Below the pieces are notes generated by a model. The model saw only the letters and a program-made list of their open reading frames with translations. It searched no databases and had not been told where the DNA came from. Below, one piece after another: positions 20,944-28,207 of a DNA stretch of 28,207 nucleotides (position 1 is its first letter; each line of letters begins with the position of its first letter). The stretch covers positions 1-28,207 of the forward strand of contig NXFV01001306.1 in NCBI GenBank assembly GCA_002803225.1. Reading direction: 5' to 3'. The translations under genes and the position numbers were made by a program. This DNA comes from Gamarada debralockiae. Taxonomy: Eukaryota > Ascomycota > Leotiomycetes > Helotiales > Hyphodiscaceae.

Positions 20944-21141
20944 TTGAACATGGGATGAGCTAAATCAACTCCACTCTCGGCTAAATCAACTCTTCGAGGG
21001 TACACCCATCAACCTCGCCCACCTGGCTGTAGCTGTACTCTCCCCCTCACCCACCCCCATGTAATAGTGGGCCCTTGTCGATAGGGGATTTTGTATGGTA
21101 GAATGTCTGTGCTCTAAGAGCCCACTGTTACATTCATTTAA

Positions 21142-21705
21142 GAGGAGGGGGGGTTTGGGGAAAGGGGGGGGGTTGTTATCATACAATGGAAACGCAAGAA
21201 GAATGGCGGAGTGATTTTACTTGACGATATCCATCGCCATTGGTACTATTATAGGCCTAGTCCTGATGCTTTGAAGACTAGCTCTCTACAGACTAGTTCC
21301 CCGGCAATTCCACGTCCAATACTCAATCCTATACGTATACCAGAGTCTAGTACTCGGCGGTACCCTTCCTTGCGGGAGCTCCCTAGTAGCTTTGTACTAC
21401 CTGCCCTTGATCGACCGAAGTCACTAGTAGATCAGCTCTATGTGGTCCATTCAGGGCTAAAACGGCCGTCTTCTACTGCTTTAGCAATGGCTAGACTTGA
21501 AACTGGTCACGTGGATCCGTACGAACCAAGGACTCGGAGGGAGCGCGGCTATATGTGCGGAATAGCTTTAGTCTATCAGGACGATTTTGTAGAGGACGCA
21601 GCTACAATTGCTGCATCTGCTATGAGAAGGGACGCAATTGGGGGCGTTGAGGTATATACCCAGGATGCGGAGTTCGAGTTAGACGATTTGGACAAGTTAG
21701 TGTAG
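21142..21705 (+). CDS. Orphan ORF inside the TIR element, 5' end unclear
   Basis: The open frame runs from just after a TAA (21139-21141) to TAG 21703-21705 and has no ATG before 21489. The stretch from about GTG 21211 reads GVILLDDIHRHWYYYRPSPD, then a Ser/Pro-rich middle (LRELPSSFVLPALDRPK), then RRERGYMCGIALVYQDDF, and an acidic end EFELDDLDKLV, about 164 residues. Amino-acid use looks coding rather than random. The lack of a start suggests a 3' exon (an acceptor such as TTAAG at about 21137-21141 is possible) or a truncation. I do not recognise a transposase signature or any other family. It could be a captured host exon or the tail of the element's lost transposase. Confidence 0.5.
   Translation, partial: EEGGFGERGGVVIIQWKRKKNGGVILLDDIHRHWYYYRPSPDALKTSSLQTSSPAIPRPILNPIRIPESSTRRYPSLRELPSSFVLPALDRPKSLVDQLYVVHSGLKRPSSTALAMARLETGHVDPYEPRTRRERGYMCGIALVYQDDFVEDAATIAASAMRRDAIGGVEVYTQDAEFELDDLDKLV
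21147..21172 (+). other. G-run cluster (G7, G4, G9), G-quadruplex candidate
   Basis: GGGGGGG, TTT, GGGG, AAA and nine G follow one another inside the TIR element. The longer runs can each supply two G-tracts, so an intramolecular four-stranded fold is possible. Confidence 0.6.
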
Positions 21706-21882
21706 TTAGGAATAGTTTCATTTCTGGGTCTTTTGATTATAATTCAATGTTTACACAATTACACTACTGCGCCTTGCATTTGTATACAAATTACTGTGGC
21801 ACGAGGTTGATAAGTGTACTCCCGAAATTAGGACTGAAGAGTTGATTTAGCCGGGAGTTGATTTAGCTCATCCCTTGAACAT

Positions 21883-22187
21883 TACCCCGCAAGTAGGATT
21901 ATTCGCGCATTAGCGTAGAGCGCCATGTAGTTACGTACATGTGTAGTTACATGACAAAACGGCTGCCCAATTTGAAAGTCATACTGTATCTCAATTTTGT
22001 GATTATAACGCTGCTAAAAAATTTTGGCAGTGTTTTGATTGGCTAGGTAGTTCAGCACTAACCTAACTAAGAAAGCTCGCTTATGTAATAGGGAAAAAAA
22101 TGGAATCAATGCAGTATGTAATTACGCCAACACTACGTCCGTACCCTGTACCACAGATCCGGACTCCGCAGAGCTAAGCTAGACCTG
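21883..22187. other. Spacer
   Basis: No gene. GTAGTTAC repeats at 21926 and 21941, and a distant TAATTAC at about 22119, hint at a very decayed small inverted-repeat element. This is too weak to call. Confidence 0.3.
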
Positions 22188-22452
22188 GGTTATAGTCCTG
22201 AGTCTAGGCTGCCGTTTTCGATCTTTTTTCACATGTCCTCCGACCTGATACCGTATCTGGAAATTGGTATCCGCTCACCTGAGTCCCTATTCGCGAAAAA
22301 GCTCCGACCGACCTTTGGTTATAATCCCGATTCTAGCTATCATTTTCGATCTTTTTTCTGATGTCCTCCATACCTCCTCAATCGTTGACTATTACAGTAA
22401 TCGGAAGTGAAGATCTGCTCGCCCGAGTCAGTTACTCGCGAAATCTTCGATC
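22188..22452. repeat. Diverged tandem duplication, about 130-145 bp unit
   Basis: GGTTATAGTCC...TTTTCGATCTTTTTTC...ATGTCCTCC...GCTC-CC-GAGTC...CGCGAAA at 22188-22316 recurs in the same order at 22317-22452 (GGTTATAATCC and so on). The offsets are 129, 128, 128, 144 and 145, so the right unit has gained about 16 bases in its middle. No coding content seen. Confidence 0.75.
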
Positions 22453-22685
22453 CACTAATCAACTTAATCTATTCGAGCCGACCCTAGTCGTGACGGTGGA
22501 AAAACGTTGGATTAAAACTTAGCAACGGACGGAGTAAGGGACGAAAAAAGCTCAAACAGCATAAGCCTCAAGGCACACGTTTATGGCCATTACAGTAGCG
22601 AGTGTGTCTGAAATTTTGTAATCTAACTTCTTTTGGTACTAAACATGCTTATTTTCTGGCTATCTCGTCATATTTTCATTGCGGC
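22453..22685. other. Spacer left of the MITE
   Basis: I see nothing identifiable here beyond short, unsupported open frames. Confidence 0.3.
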
Positions 22686-23062
22686 TAATCGCGAGGCCCG
22701 TGGGCCGTTTCCGCCTATTTATGACAAAATAGGCGAGGTACAGCCAAACGTCGATTTAGCGAAAAGTCGATTTGATATTTGTGAGCATTTCCCACCAAAA
22801 TTTCAGAAATGTGGCCGGTGTGTATCATCCCCTGTAAATCACATTCTAAAATTATTTATAATATACTAGTACTATTATTTTTTAGTAATCCTAAGGTCTA
22901 AATCCTGTCTTTGCTATAGTAATAAAAATTCTGTCTCTTTAGATTTTTCTAAATTGGCTTGGGTTTGCGAGAACTATGTGAGAACTGTATAAAATCGACG
23001 TTTGGCTGTACCTCCCCTATTTTGTCAAAATAGGCGGAAACAGCCCACGGGCCTCACGATTA
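22686..23062. mobile_element. MITE with 70-bp TIRs and TA target duplication
   Basis: The element is 22688-23060 (373 bp). The left TIR is 22688-22757 and the right TIR is 22992-23060. They match at all but a handful of positions, with one extra A on the left. TA dinucleotides flank both ends (22686-22687 and 23061-23062). Tips read ATCGYGAGGCCCGTGGGC. Each TIR itself contains a palindrome (CCTATTTT-GA/TC-AAAATAGG), so the element can form a hairpin with nested hairpins. TA duplication and size suit a Tc1/mariner-type MITE. The interior is AT-rich with no ORF. It lies about 245 bp before the start of the 7TM gene. Confidence 0.9.
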
Positions 23063-23238
23063 ACCCAAAGAGTCGGCAAGAGTGCCACACCAAACCATGG
23101 GACGGAGGCGACGCTTTGACGCTTTAAGTGACGCAAAACACTTGCCGATGCCACCCCCTCTATGTCGACGCCCCCTCTTGGGTTGTTGGATGCGAAAGAG
23201 ATATATTTCGCGATTTTAACCAAATCGACTACAGGATG

Positions 23239-23280
23239 AAGAGTCACCAAAAGAGTCGTCACCAAAAGAGTCGTCACCAA
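23239..23280. promoter_or_regulatory. 15-bp tandem repeat with CGTCA motifs upstream of the 7TM gene
   Basis: AAGAGTCGTCACCAA occurs twice head to tail (23251-23265 and 23266-23280), with a shorter third copy before it (23239-23250). Each full unit contains CGTCA, the half-site recognised by CRE/ATF-type bZIP proteins in general. It ends 25 bases before the ATG at 23306, so it lies in the leader or core promoter. Function is inferred only. Confidence 0.5.
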
Positions 23281-23305
23281 AAAATTCACGTCTAATATTG
23301 AAACA

Positions 23306-24580
23306 ATGGCTTCCGATGAAGGACCTGCCCTTGTCAGAGGCATGTGGACGGCGATGGCATTTGCAGTTGTTATTGTCACTCTCAGGATCATTGCCAAGAT
23401 CAAAATTCATAACTTTGGGATAGACGATGCATTGATGATTATAGCATTAGTATGTTTTGCCTACTTCCTCTCGCTATGGGCCGCAAAAGTCTCATTTCTA
23501 ACGCTTGATGTGCAGAGCCTTTCCATCTCATCTACAGCAGTCCTAACAATGTCGGTCAACAGCGGCTTTGGCAAAGACCTCTTGACTTTATTGGACGTGG
23601 ATCAGATGCATGTCTTGAAAGCCATCGCCATCCAAGTGCCGCTTATAACCTTCAGCACTACATCCGCCCGAACGTCATTCGTTCTTTACCTGCTCCGGAT
23701 CCTTAGCACTAACAAAAAGTATCGGATAGCATTATGGGCAGCCATGTTGCTACAACTTGCCTCCAACATTGTATCCGCTGTGCTCCCGCTTAGTATTTGC
23801 CGGAATGCCGCCATTCTCTGGGATATCAACGTGAAGACAACCTGTGGTAATACTACCGCAGTCGTCAAATTCTCCTATTTCTCATCCTGTCAGTTTCCAG
23901 CCCCGATCTTTCTGAGCTTGCCGCGTGGCTAACATACGATTTGTTACATTTATTAGCTGTCAATACGGTGACCGATTTCTTTCTAGCTCTCTTTCCTGCC
24001 ATAGTGTTCTGGAATTTAAACCTGAAGCTTCGTGTCAAAATCAGTTTGATCATTCTTCTCAGTTTGGGGCTTCTGTACGTGATATCGGAAACAGCCCAAC
24101 ATCTATCCCCATTCTAACCTCTTTTTCCTCCCATGATTTAGTGCCATGATCGCGTCCATTTTGAAAACAACTGCTCTCGACCAGGTTCCTAGCGTGACGA
24201 ATCTGGGCGCTTCCGGTGCAGTCCCGTTGTTCCGCTGGGGATACGCAGAAAATGCCATTATCATCATCACCTCTTCGGTACCCGCTATCCGACCGTTAAT
24301 AATATCGTCTGTTCGGAAATTATCTAGCGCCGCCAAGTCAGGAAGATCTTATGAACTCAGCGGGCCATTTCGTGGGAATAAGGCTACTTCAAGAAATAAC
24401 GTGACTAGTCGCTCCGGATTCGAAGAAGGACCTATGTCACCCAGCAATCGTATAGCAGACACAGAGAGTCTTGAGAGAATCTTGGGGGACGAGGAGCGCG
24501 GCCCTGGTATCAAGAAACAAGTAGAGATTTCGGTTATGTCTGACAATGTGTCAGCCGAACAGGAGTTGAGGTTCAGCTAG
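23306..24580 (+). CDS. Fungal rhodopsin-domain (PTH11-like) 7TM integral membrane protein, four exons
   Basis: This is a plasma-membrane-type seven-helix protein of the large fungal rhodopsin-domain family, many members of which are called PTH11-like GPCR candidates. Exons are 23306-23449, 23516-23888, 23957-24074 and 24142-24580. Introns are 66, 68 and 67 nt, each with a CTAAC branch site and TGCAG, TTAG or TTTAG acceptors, giving 357 residues. Family landmarks in order are GPALVRGMW, FGIDDALMI (the F-G-x-D-D block), SVNSGFGK (N-x-G-F/Y-G-K/R), TSARTSFVLYLLRIL, SVNTVTDFFLALFPAIVFWNLNLKLRVKISLIILLSLGLL, and a last helix around SSVPAIRPL. The N-terminus is short and outside. The C-terminal tail of about 90 residues is hydrophilic, Ser/Arg-rich and cytoplasmic. 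No CFEM domain. Intron 1 is a multiple of three without a stop, so unspliced mRNA stays open there. The MITE and the CGTCA repeat sit directly upstream. Ligand unknown. Confidence 0.88.
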
Positions 24581-24803
24581 GGAGCCTATAGAGCTGAGAG
24601 CCTTGGAAAGAGCCTGATATCCTGCTCTGCGTACTCGGCTGCACAGCCTTGTAGGGCTGACAACACGGAGTTGCCGATGCTGGATATTCAGCTCAGGCTA
24701 TTATCAACTCAGGCTCTCTTCTGTAGCATAGCGTCAGTTCAGTGTCTATAAAAGACCTGGCTGTCTCAGAGTAGTGGAATCAACCAATTCATCTTTTTTT
24801 CAA
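24581..24803. other. 3' flank of the 7TM gene, possible TATA box
   Basis: No gene. GTCTATAAAAGACC at about 24747 is a good TATA-like string, and the preceding 150 bp has several CAGGCT/AGCTCAGG-type repeats. It could be a decayed LTR promoter or part of the 7TM gene's 3' region. Confidence 0.3.
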
Positions 24804-25640
24804 TCAGCACCATATCTTCCCACGTGACCCTGATTCTTGACAAAATTTACTGTTTTTATAACTTCTCTTCCACGGCGTAGATAAACGCAACCACTTATCT
24901 ACTTCCTTCATCTCTGTATTATCCACATAGTCTACATCATTCTCGTCATTAGAGGGAGCCAAGTCCAATTCATAAGCATCTTTAGTAATCCAACCTGGAC
25001 AGCGAGATTAATTAGAATCCAACCAACTAGATAATCTCCATAACGGAACAAAGATCACGACTAGCAGAATCAGCGGGCTTAAAACGCATACCGATAGAAT
25101 TCACTTTCAATTCGAGGATTCATCTGATTGGAATACGGCGACAAACTTCAGGTCTCCCAAAACGTCCTGTGACTCAGTACTTTCACTTCCCAGGCTGCTT
25201 CCGCTAGACTCTAGACCATGACTCCAAACCATACATATAGGCGAAATCTAATGCGTTTTTTCTCGATTAGTCATAGACAATCCCCGTGCCGAGGGCGGTC
25301 TTGTCGAATCGGCAAGTTCAGGATTGAGACCATACGCTCTCGATATTATTGGTGGCTCTGTATCAACGCTCTCTGAGATTCTGGCGCTAGGCACTCATGC
25401 CGGATCCTCTGCAGACTGGAATTCACGGTGTAGCCAATCGGCAAAGTCCGCGACTCAGGCCGATCGCTGTATACCACGAGAATTCGCTAGGGGATCCCCT
25501 CTTGCGCTTAGAGACCCGAGCTAAAGGCTATTGAACCGTTTAGCCTTTAGGAGAGATGAGTTTGTGCTTAAGAGGATAGTTTTGTAGTCTTGTCTATAGA
25601 AATAAAGCAGAGACCGAGGACTTTATATAATATGGTGATT
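24804..25640 (-). pseudogene. Degraded minus-strand reading frame, unassigned
   Basis: Read on the minus strand, one frame runs from about 25640 to TGA at 24806-24804 without a net frameshift. It has stops at a few positions only, each explicable as CGA to TGA, CAA to TAA or CAG to TAG. The text is protein-like: LSARGDPLANSRGIQRSA, VADFADWLHREFQSAEDPA, then TEPPIISRAYGLNPELAD, LKFVAVFQSDESSN, and an acidic end region PGWITKDAYELDLAPSND before a basic tail. Coding quality drops between about 25050 and 25120, where a pair of compensating indels is possible. I do not know the family. Most likely it is part of an old transposon or host gene hit by RIP. Confidence 0.45.
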
Positions 25641-25863
25641 CAACAATGTACAGCGCATTAAACATATATTATATCCTTCTACCATAGGGCAAAAAGGGCG
25701 TGGTTGCTTATACACAAGCAGACAAATCTTATAATAAAGTCTACTTCAATATATACTATTATACATGTGATTCACAAATATATACTCCTTATTACTTTAT
25801 TCACCTAAAACTTAAATACATAAGCCGCCTTTATATAACTATAAACTATCTAAAGTCTTAAGG
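25641..25863. other. AT-rich spacer
   Basis: Mostly A/T, with TATATAAAG-like strings on the minus strand near 25635. No coding signal. Confidence 0.4.
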
Positions 25864-26701
25864 TCATGCGATGCAGGGTCGTGTTAATAGTATCGTGCGA
25901 AGGGTCGTAGTGATTTTCATTGGGGTGATGTCTACGGCCGATTACAGCGTTTGCGGGGTCATCAGCTGATCCGCCACATAACGCCCCTCTGACATTTCCA
26001 TGATGACATTTCGGCGTTAATTTGGAACTTGAAGGCAAGCCTTACATGGACACGCAGGAAAATCAAGGATCAGGAATTCCGGAACAGGAACATAGTCTCA
26101 GTAGAACCCTCGGTTGCCGACGATATAGACAATGCGATCGATATTGCCGTCCATGTTATGCTCATCATTGATTGTGATGTTAAATCCAGTCACTCCGAAG
26201 GCTACGAGATACAACTAACTGGTGTGTAATAAGCGAAAATCCATATCCCACCATTTTCTGATCACCACTTTTCAAGATAAACTGGCCCCTACAATAACTC
26301 AACAACAACACCTCTAATTCAAGCTGTAGGCGGCTCAAAATAACACGCCTTGATAAGCTCTTTCAACTGACATATACATTTAGGATCTGCCATGCCTACC
26401 AACCTCGCCCCAGTAGTCGCTGCAGCCCTTGACTGTGATATCCTCGCAGCTGGTCTGAACCTCAATCACTGATCCATGAATATGATAGCATCTAACTATT
26501 ACTGTAGCTACGAGTCTGTCTGATGTCATATGCGTCGAATACAAGCAGGACTGCCTTTGCCAAGGCGTTCTGGGGGTCTAATTCGAGTGATAACTACTGA
26601 AATAGAGATAGCGATTTATCATCTTCTTGATAGGTTCTTATGGGTTTACTAAGACGAGATTATAGGCTTTCTCTGCGAGGTCTTTGATGTAGACGTATAA
26701 T
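25864..26701 (-). pseudogene. Degraded minus-strand gene split by a solo LTR
   Basis: On the minus strand a single overall frame can be followed from 26701 to TGA 25866-25864. It has about ten stops, all explicable as CAA, CAG or CGA having become TAA, TAG or TGA. Clear protein-like parts are IKDLAEKAYNLVLVNP, SCEDITVKGCSDYWGEVG, GFNITINDEHNMDGNID and DYVPVPEFLILDFPACPC. Around 26530-26590 a neighbouring frame reads better (LDPQNALAKAVLLVFDAYDI), so two small indels are likely. Removing the solo LTR at 26702-27025 plus one TAAT joins this frame to a further open stretch on the other side (LKLRNRLLL, to about 27100). Family not recognised. Confidence 0.4.
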
Positions 26702-27029
26702 TGTCACGGCGCGTGAATCACGTGATACGGGATTTCCCCCGCCGGGCCGGGGAAATCAACTAGAGCTGCCACATTCAGGGCCCTTGTTGGCTCGCGCTAG
26801 TAAGGACCCTATATTAGTATAGTCCCAGGTCCTGTACATAAGCTTGAGCTTCTTACGAAGCTCTCTCCTTCTTCTTCTTTCTTTAGCTTTAGATTCTCAA
26901 TAGATACGAGCGTTCAGGCTACTCTTTAACGGTCTATCTGTGATACGCTATGCTATTCCTACGGGTCTTATCTGCGTACGACGTCCCTCACCATTCCCTC
27001 TGATCGATAGCTTGCAGCCGTCACATAAT
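26698..27029 (+). repeat. Solo LTR (324 bp) with TAAT target duplication
   Basis: The LTR is 26702-27025. It starts TGTCACGGCGC, ends GCAGCCGTCACA, and is flanked by TAAT on both sides (26698-26701 and 27026-27029). It is homologous to the LTR at 5059-5354: tips, CACGTGAT, the TATATTAG/GTCCAGGT-like stretch, CTTGAGCT...CTCTC and the pyrimidine-rich run. It contains a hairpin GATTTCCCC / GGGGAAATC (26731-26757) and a CCTTGTTGGC...GCTAGTAAGG stem near 26784. No internal region adjoins it, so it arose by LTR-LTR recombination. Confidence 0.85.
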
Positions 27030-27251
27030 AGTAGTCTATTTCTAAGCTTTAGCATGAATTAAGATTACAAGGAAGAAGCTGAAGGTAGAGGTAGTATAAT
27101 GAAGAGCTTAGTGTGACAGTTCTGGCGAGTGTCACGTGGTTCTTACAATTGTAAGAACCCTCGCTTAGATCGCATGCACGATGTGATAGTTCTGGCGATT
27201 TGCTTAGTGTAACAGCTACAGGTAGCTGGAGGGCAGCAGGAGGGATCACAG
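27030..27251. repeat. Mixed LTR-derived repeats with perfect 22-bp palindrome
   Basis: It contains the palindrome GGTTCTTACAA and its complement at 27138-27159, directly after CACGTG and followed by the inverse of CTAAGCGAGG. This is the same module as at 5076-5114 and 7111-7156, but in reverse orientation. TGTGAYAGTTCTGGCGA occurs at 27113 and 27182. The last 44 bases (27208-27251) recur at 27896-27939. The first 70 bases carry the continuation of the degraded minus-strand frame. Confidence 0.6.
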
Positions 27252-27536
27252 TGTGACAGCACTACGTATTATGGTCTCACGCATTAAAGACCCTACGCAG
27301 TAAATACTGAATTGACGAAAATACTTAGCTAAGGAGAGAAGGAAAAAGCTTTGCGGATATATGAAGCCTAATATAACTCCCGGACGCGCTGGTACACTAG
27401 GCTCCTGTATGAACGCGTAAGTCACGCGTGAGTTACGCGTAGTCAGGTGACAGCCTACGGCGGCCTTGTTAGCTCGCGCTAACAAGGGGCCAGCAAATCG
27501 CCTAGAAGTCAGGTGACAAATCGCTAGACTGTCATA
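27252..27536 (-). repeat. LTR (285 bp) of a minus-strand chromovirus
   Basis: On the plus strand it runs from TGTGACAGCAC to GACTGTCATA. The tips are inverted TGTGACAG/TATGACAG, one transition apart. A C-run (27540-27546), the complement of a polypurine tract, follows 3 bases later, so this is the 3' LTR of an element read on the minus strand. It carries a perfect 10-bp stem CCTTGTTAGC / GCTAACAAGG (27464-27487) and three ACGCGT sites spaced 11 bp apart (27413, 27424 and 27435). Confidence 0.8.
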
Positions 27537-27539
27537 TTA

Positions 27540-27895
27540 CCCCCCCTTCTGAAAAAAGCTTGTCTGCAAGCGTATAGACATTAGTGTATTATTATCTAGC
27601 TCCTTATATTTGTCTCGACCCTGCTCCTATGCTTCTTGCCAGGCGTCTAGCTTCCTAGGTAGTCTAGGTTAGTCTCGATTGTGTAGGTAGTACTCCTGTA
27701 GCTTATGTAGTATATACTTGAAGTTCGATACCGGGTATTATTCGAGGTCTTTATCGTGGCCTAGCTAGTAGACTCAATAGTAGAGCTGTCCCTTATCTAG
27801 TTTTAACGCTAATATTTCTTGTACCTCCTATTCGTTTTTAGTACTAATAATAATCGGAGGAGATAGTTCGTTAACTTGCCCTAGTAGCGGGTCAT
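27540..27895 (-). pseudogene. Minus-strand chromovirus Pol end with chromodomain, truncated
   Basis: On the minus strand the translation gives GQVNELSPPIIIST, then E-V-Q-E-I-L-A, G-Q-L-Y-Y, L-G-H-D-K-D-L-E, Y-P-V-S-N-F-K-Y, and the end SIRLQTSFFQKGG, before the polypurine tract. This is the same chromodomain-tail architecture as 4700-5045, but a different family by sequence. Trp codons became TAG (for example before Y-P), so it is RIP-damaged. The rest of Pol is missing: at about 27896 the sequence changes to the 44-bp repeat. Confidence 0.8.
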
Positions 27896-27939
27896 TGTAA
27901 TAGCTGGTGGTAGCTGGAGGCCAACAGGAGGGATCACAG
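27896..27939 (+). repeat. 44-bp direct repeat, second copy
   Basis: Matches 27208-27251 at 38 of 44 positions, ending in the shared AGGAGGGATCACAG. The first copy abuts the outer edge of the LTR and this copy abuts the truncated end of Pol. Confidence 0.85.
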
Positions 27940-28207
27940 TACAGCAGAGGAGTAGCGGTTCAGTGGATGAAGAGTATTGATTATATTTCCTGAGCTTTCG
28001 TATGATCAGATTTCCGAAACTCAAGCTTGCCCTTCTCCAAGTAGAGTTGGCAAGCCTTACTTGTACTCCATTCCTAGCTCCTAGCTCCAGTAGCAGCTGT
28101 ACTAGCTACTAGCCCCATACAAACTAAGATCAGTATTTCCGATCCCTTCTGTAACAAGAGCCTAGCTCCTGAAAGTACACGGGCGATTTCACGGGCGATT
28201 GTACGGG
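27940..28207. other. Right-edge spacer with ACGGGCGATT doublet
   Basis: No gene seen. ACGGGCGATT occurs at 28179 and 28191 (period 12), followed by GTACGGG at the window edge, possibly the start of a repeat that continues outside. Confidence 0.4.

Larger units (their letters stand above)
20944..21882. mobile_element. TIR DNA transposon (923 bp) with 8-bp target duplication
   Basis: The element proper is 20952-21874. It begins GGGATGAGCTAAATCAACTC and ends in the reverse complement. The octamer TTGAACAT stands directly repeated on both sides (20944-20951 and 21875-21882), a perfect target-site duplication. Each end carries two copies of the motif CTAAATCAACTC (left: GAGCTAAATCAACTCC and CGGCTAAATCAACTCTTC; right: the same, inverted), which look like paired transposase-binding sites. 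An 8-bp duplication suits hAT, P/KDZ, Merlin or MULE-like elements; the tips do not show the CA start usual in hAT. At 923 bp it is too short to carry a full transposase. Confidence 0.92.

Noticed and set aside
21926..22130. Possible small MITE with GTARTTAC ends
   Set aside because: The inverted similarity is only about 12 of 16 bases and no target duplication was seen.
24103..24546. Minus-strand frames over the last 7TM exon
   Set aside because: Antisense shadows of exon 4.
26029..26229. 66-codon plus-strand open frame
   Set aside because: No ATG at its start and it lies antisense to a longer degraded minus-strand frame with better protein character.
1..28207. tRNA, rRNA or CRISPR features
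   Set aside because: No cloverleaf with a GGTTCRANNCC-type arm in a fitting context, no rRNA-like sequence and no spaced identical repeats were found.

Overview
The window looks like filamentous ascomycete (Pezizomycotina-type) nuclear DNA. The reasons are short GT-AG introns of 56-68 nt with CTAAC-like branch sites, a fungal rhodopsin-domain membrane protein, a secreted BBE-like FAD oxidase, a NACHT-WD40 (NWD) gene fragment, chromodomain-type Ty3/gypsy elements, a fungal Helitron, and repeat-induced point mutation (RIP) damage in which CAA/CAG codons became TAA/TAG. I cannot name the genus.

Layout. Bases 1-5058 are the inside of a plus-strand chromovirus (Ty3/gypsy). It has been RIP-mutated so heavily that CpA and TpG are nearly gone. 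It ends in a polypurine tract and an almost undamaged 296-bp LTR (5059-5354). That LTR sits inside the WD40 repeats of an NWD gene, whose last part follows (5355-5898). Bases 7348-14608 hold a degraded Helitron-type unit: an unrecognised nuclear-localised-looking protein (7348-8825) followed by the Rep-helicase (about 9768-14608). The Rep-helicase has about thirty stop codons and one frameshift. A minisatellite (14668-14855) and another degraded, unassigned reading frame (about 15061-16500) follow, then low-coding DNA with a strong GC-rich hairpin (17416-17450).

Two apparently intact host genes lie in the cleaner right half. One is a three-exon secreted FAD-linked oxidoreductase on the minus strand (18232-20054). 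The other is a four-exon rhodopsin-type 7TM protein on the plus strand (23306-24580). Between them lie a 923-bp TIR element with a perfect 8-bp target duplication and an orphan ORF (20952-21874), an old 130-145 bp tandem duplication (22188-22452), and a 373-bp TA-flanked MITE (22688-23060) in the 7TM gene's upstream region.

Bases 24804-28207 return to repeat-rich DNA. They hold two degraded minus-strand reading frames (24804-25640 and 25864-27100), the second split by a solo LTR (26702-27025) with a 4-bp target duplication. A truncated minus-strand chromovirus follows (LTR 27252-27536, polypurine tract, chromodomain). Functionally this is a transposon graveyard around two host genes. There is no operon-like logic, and the links between neighbours are mostly insertion history.
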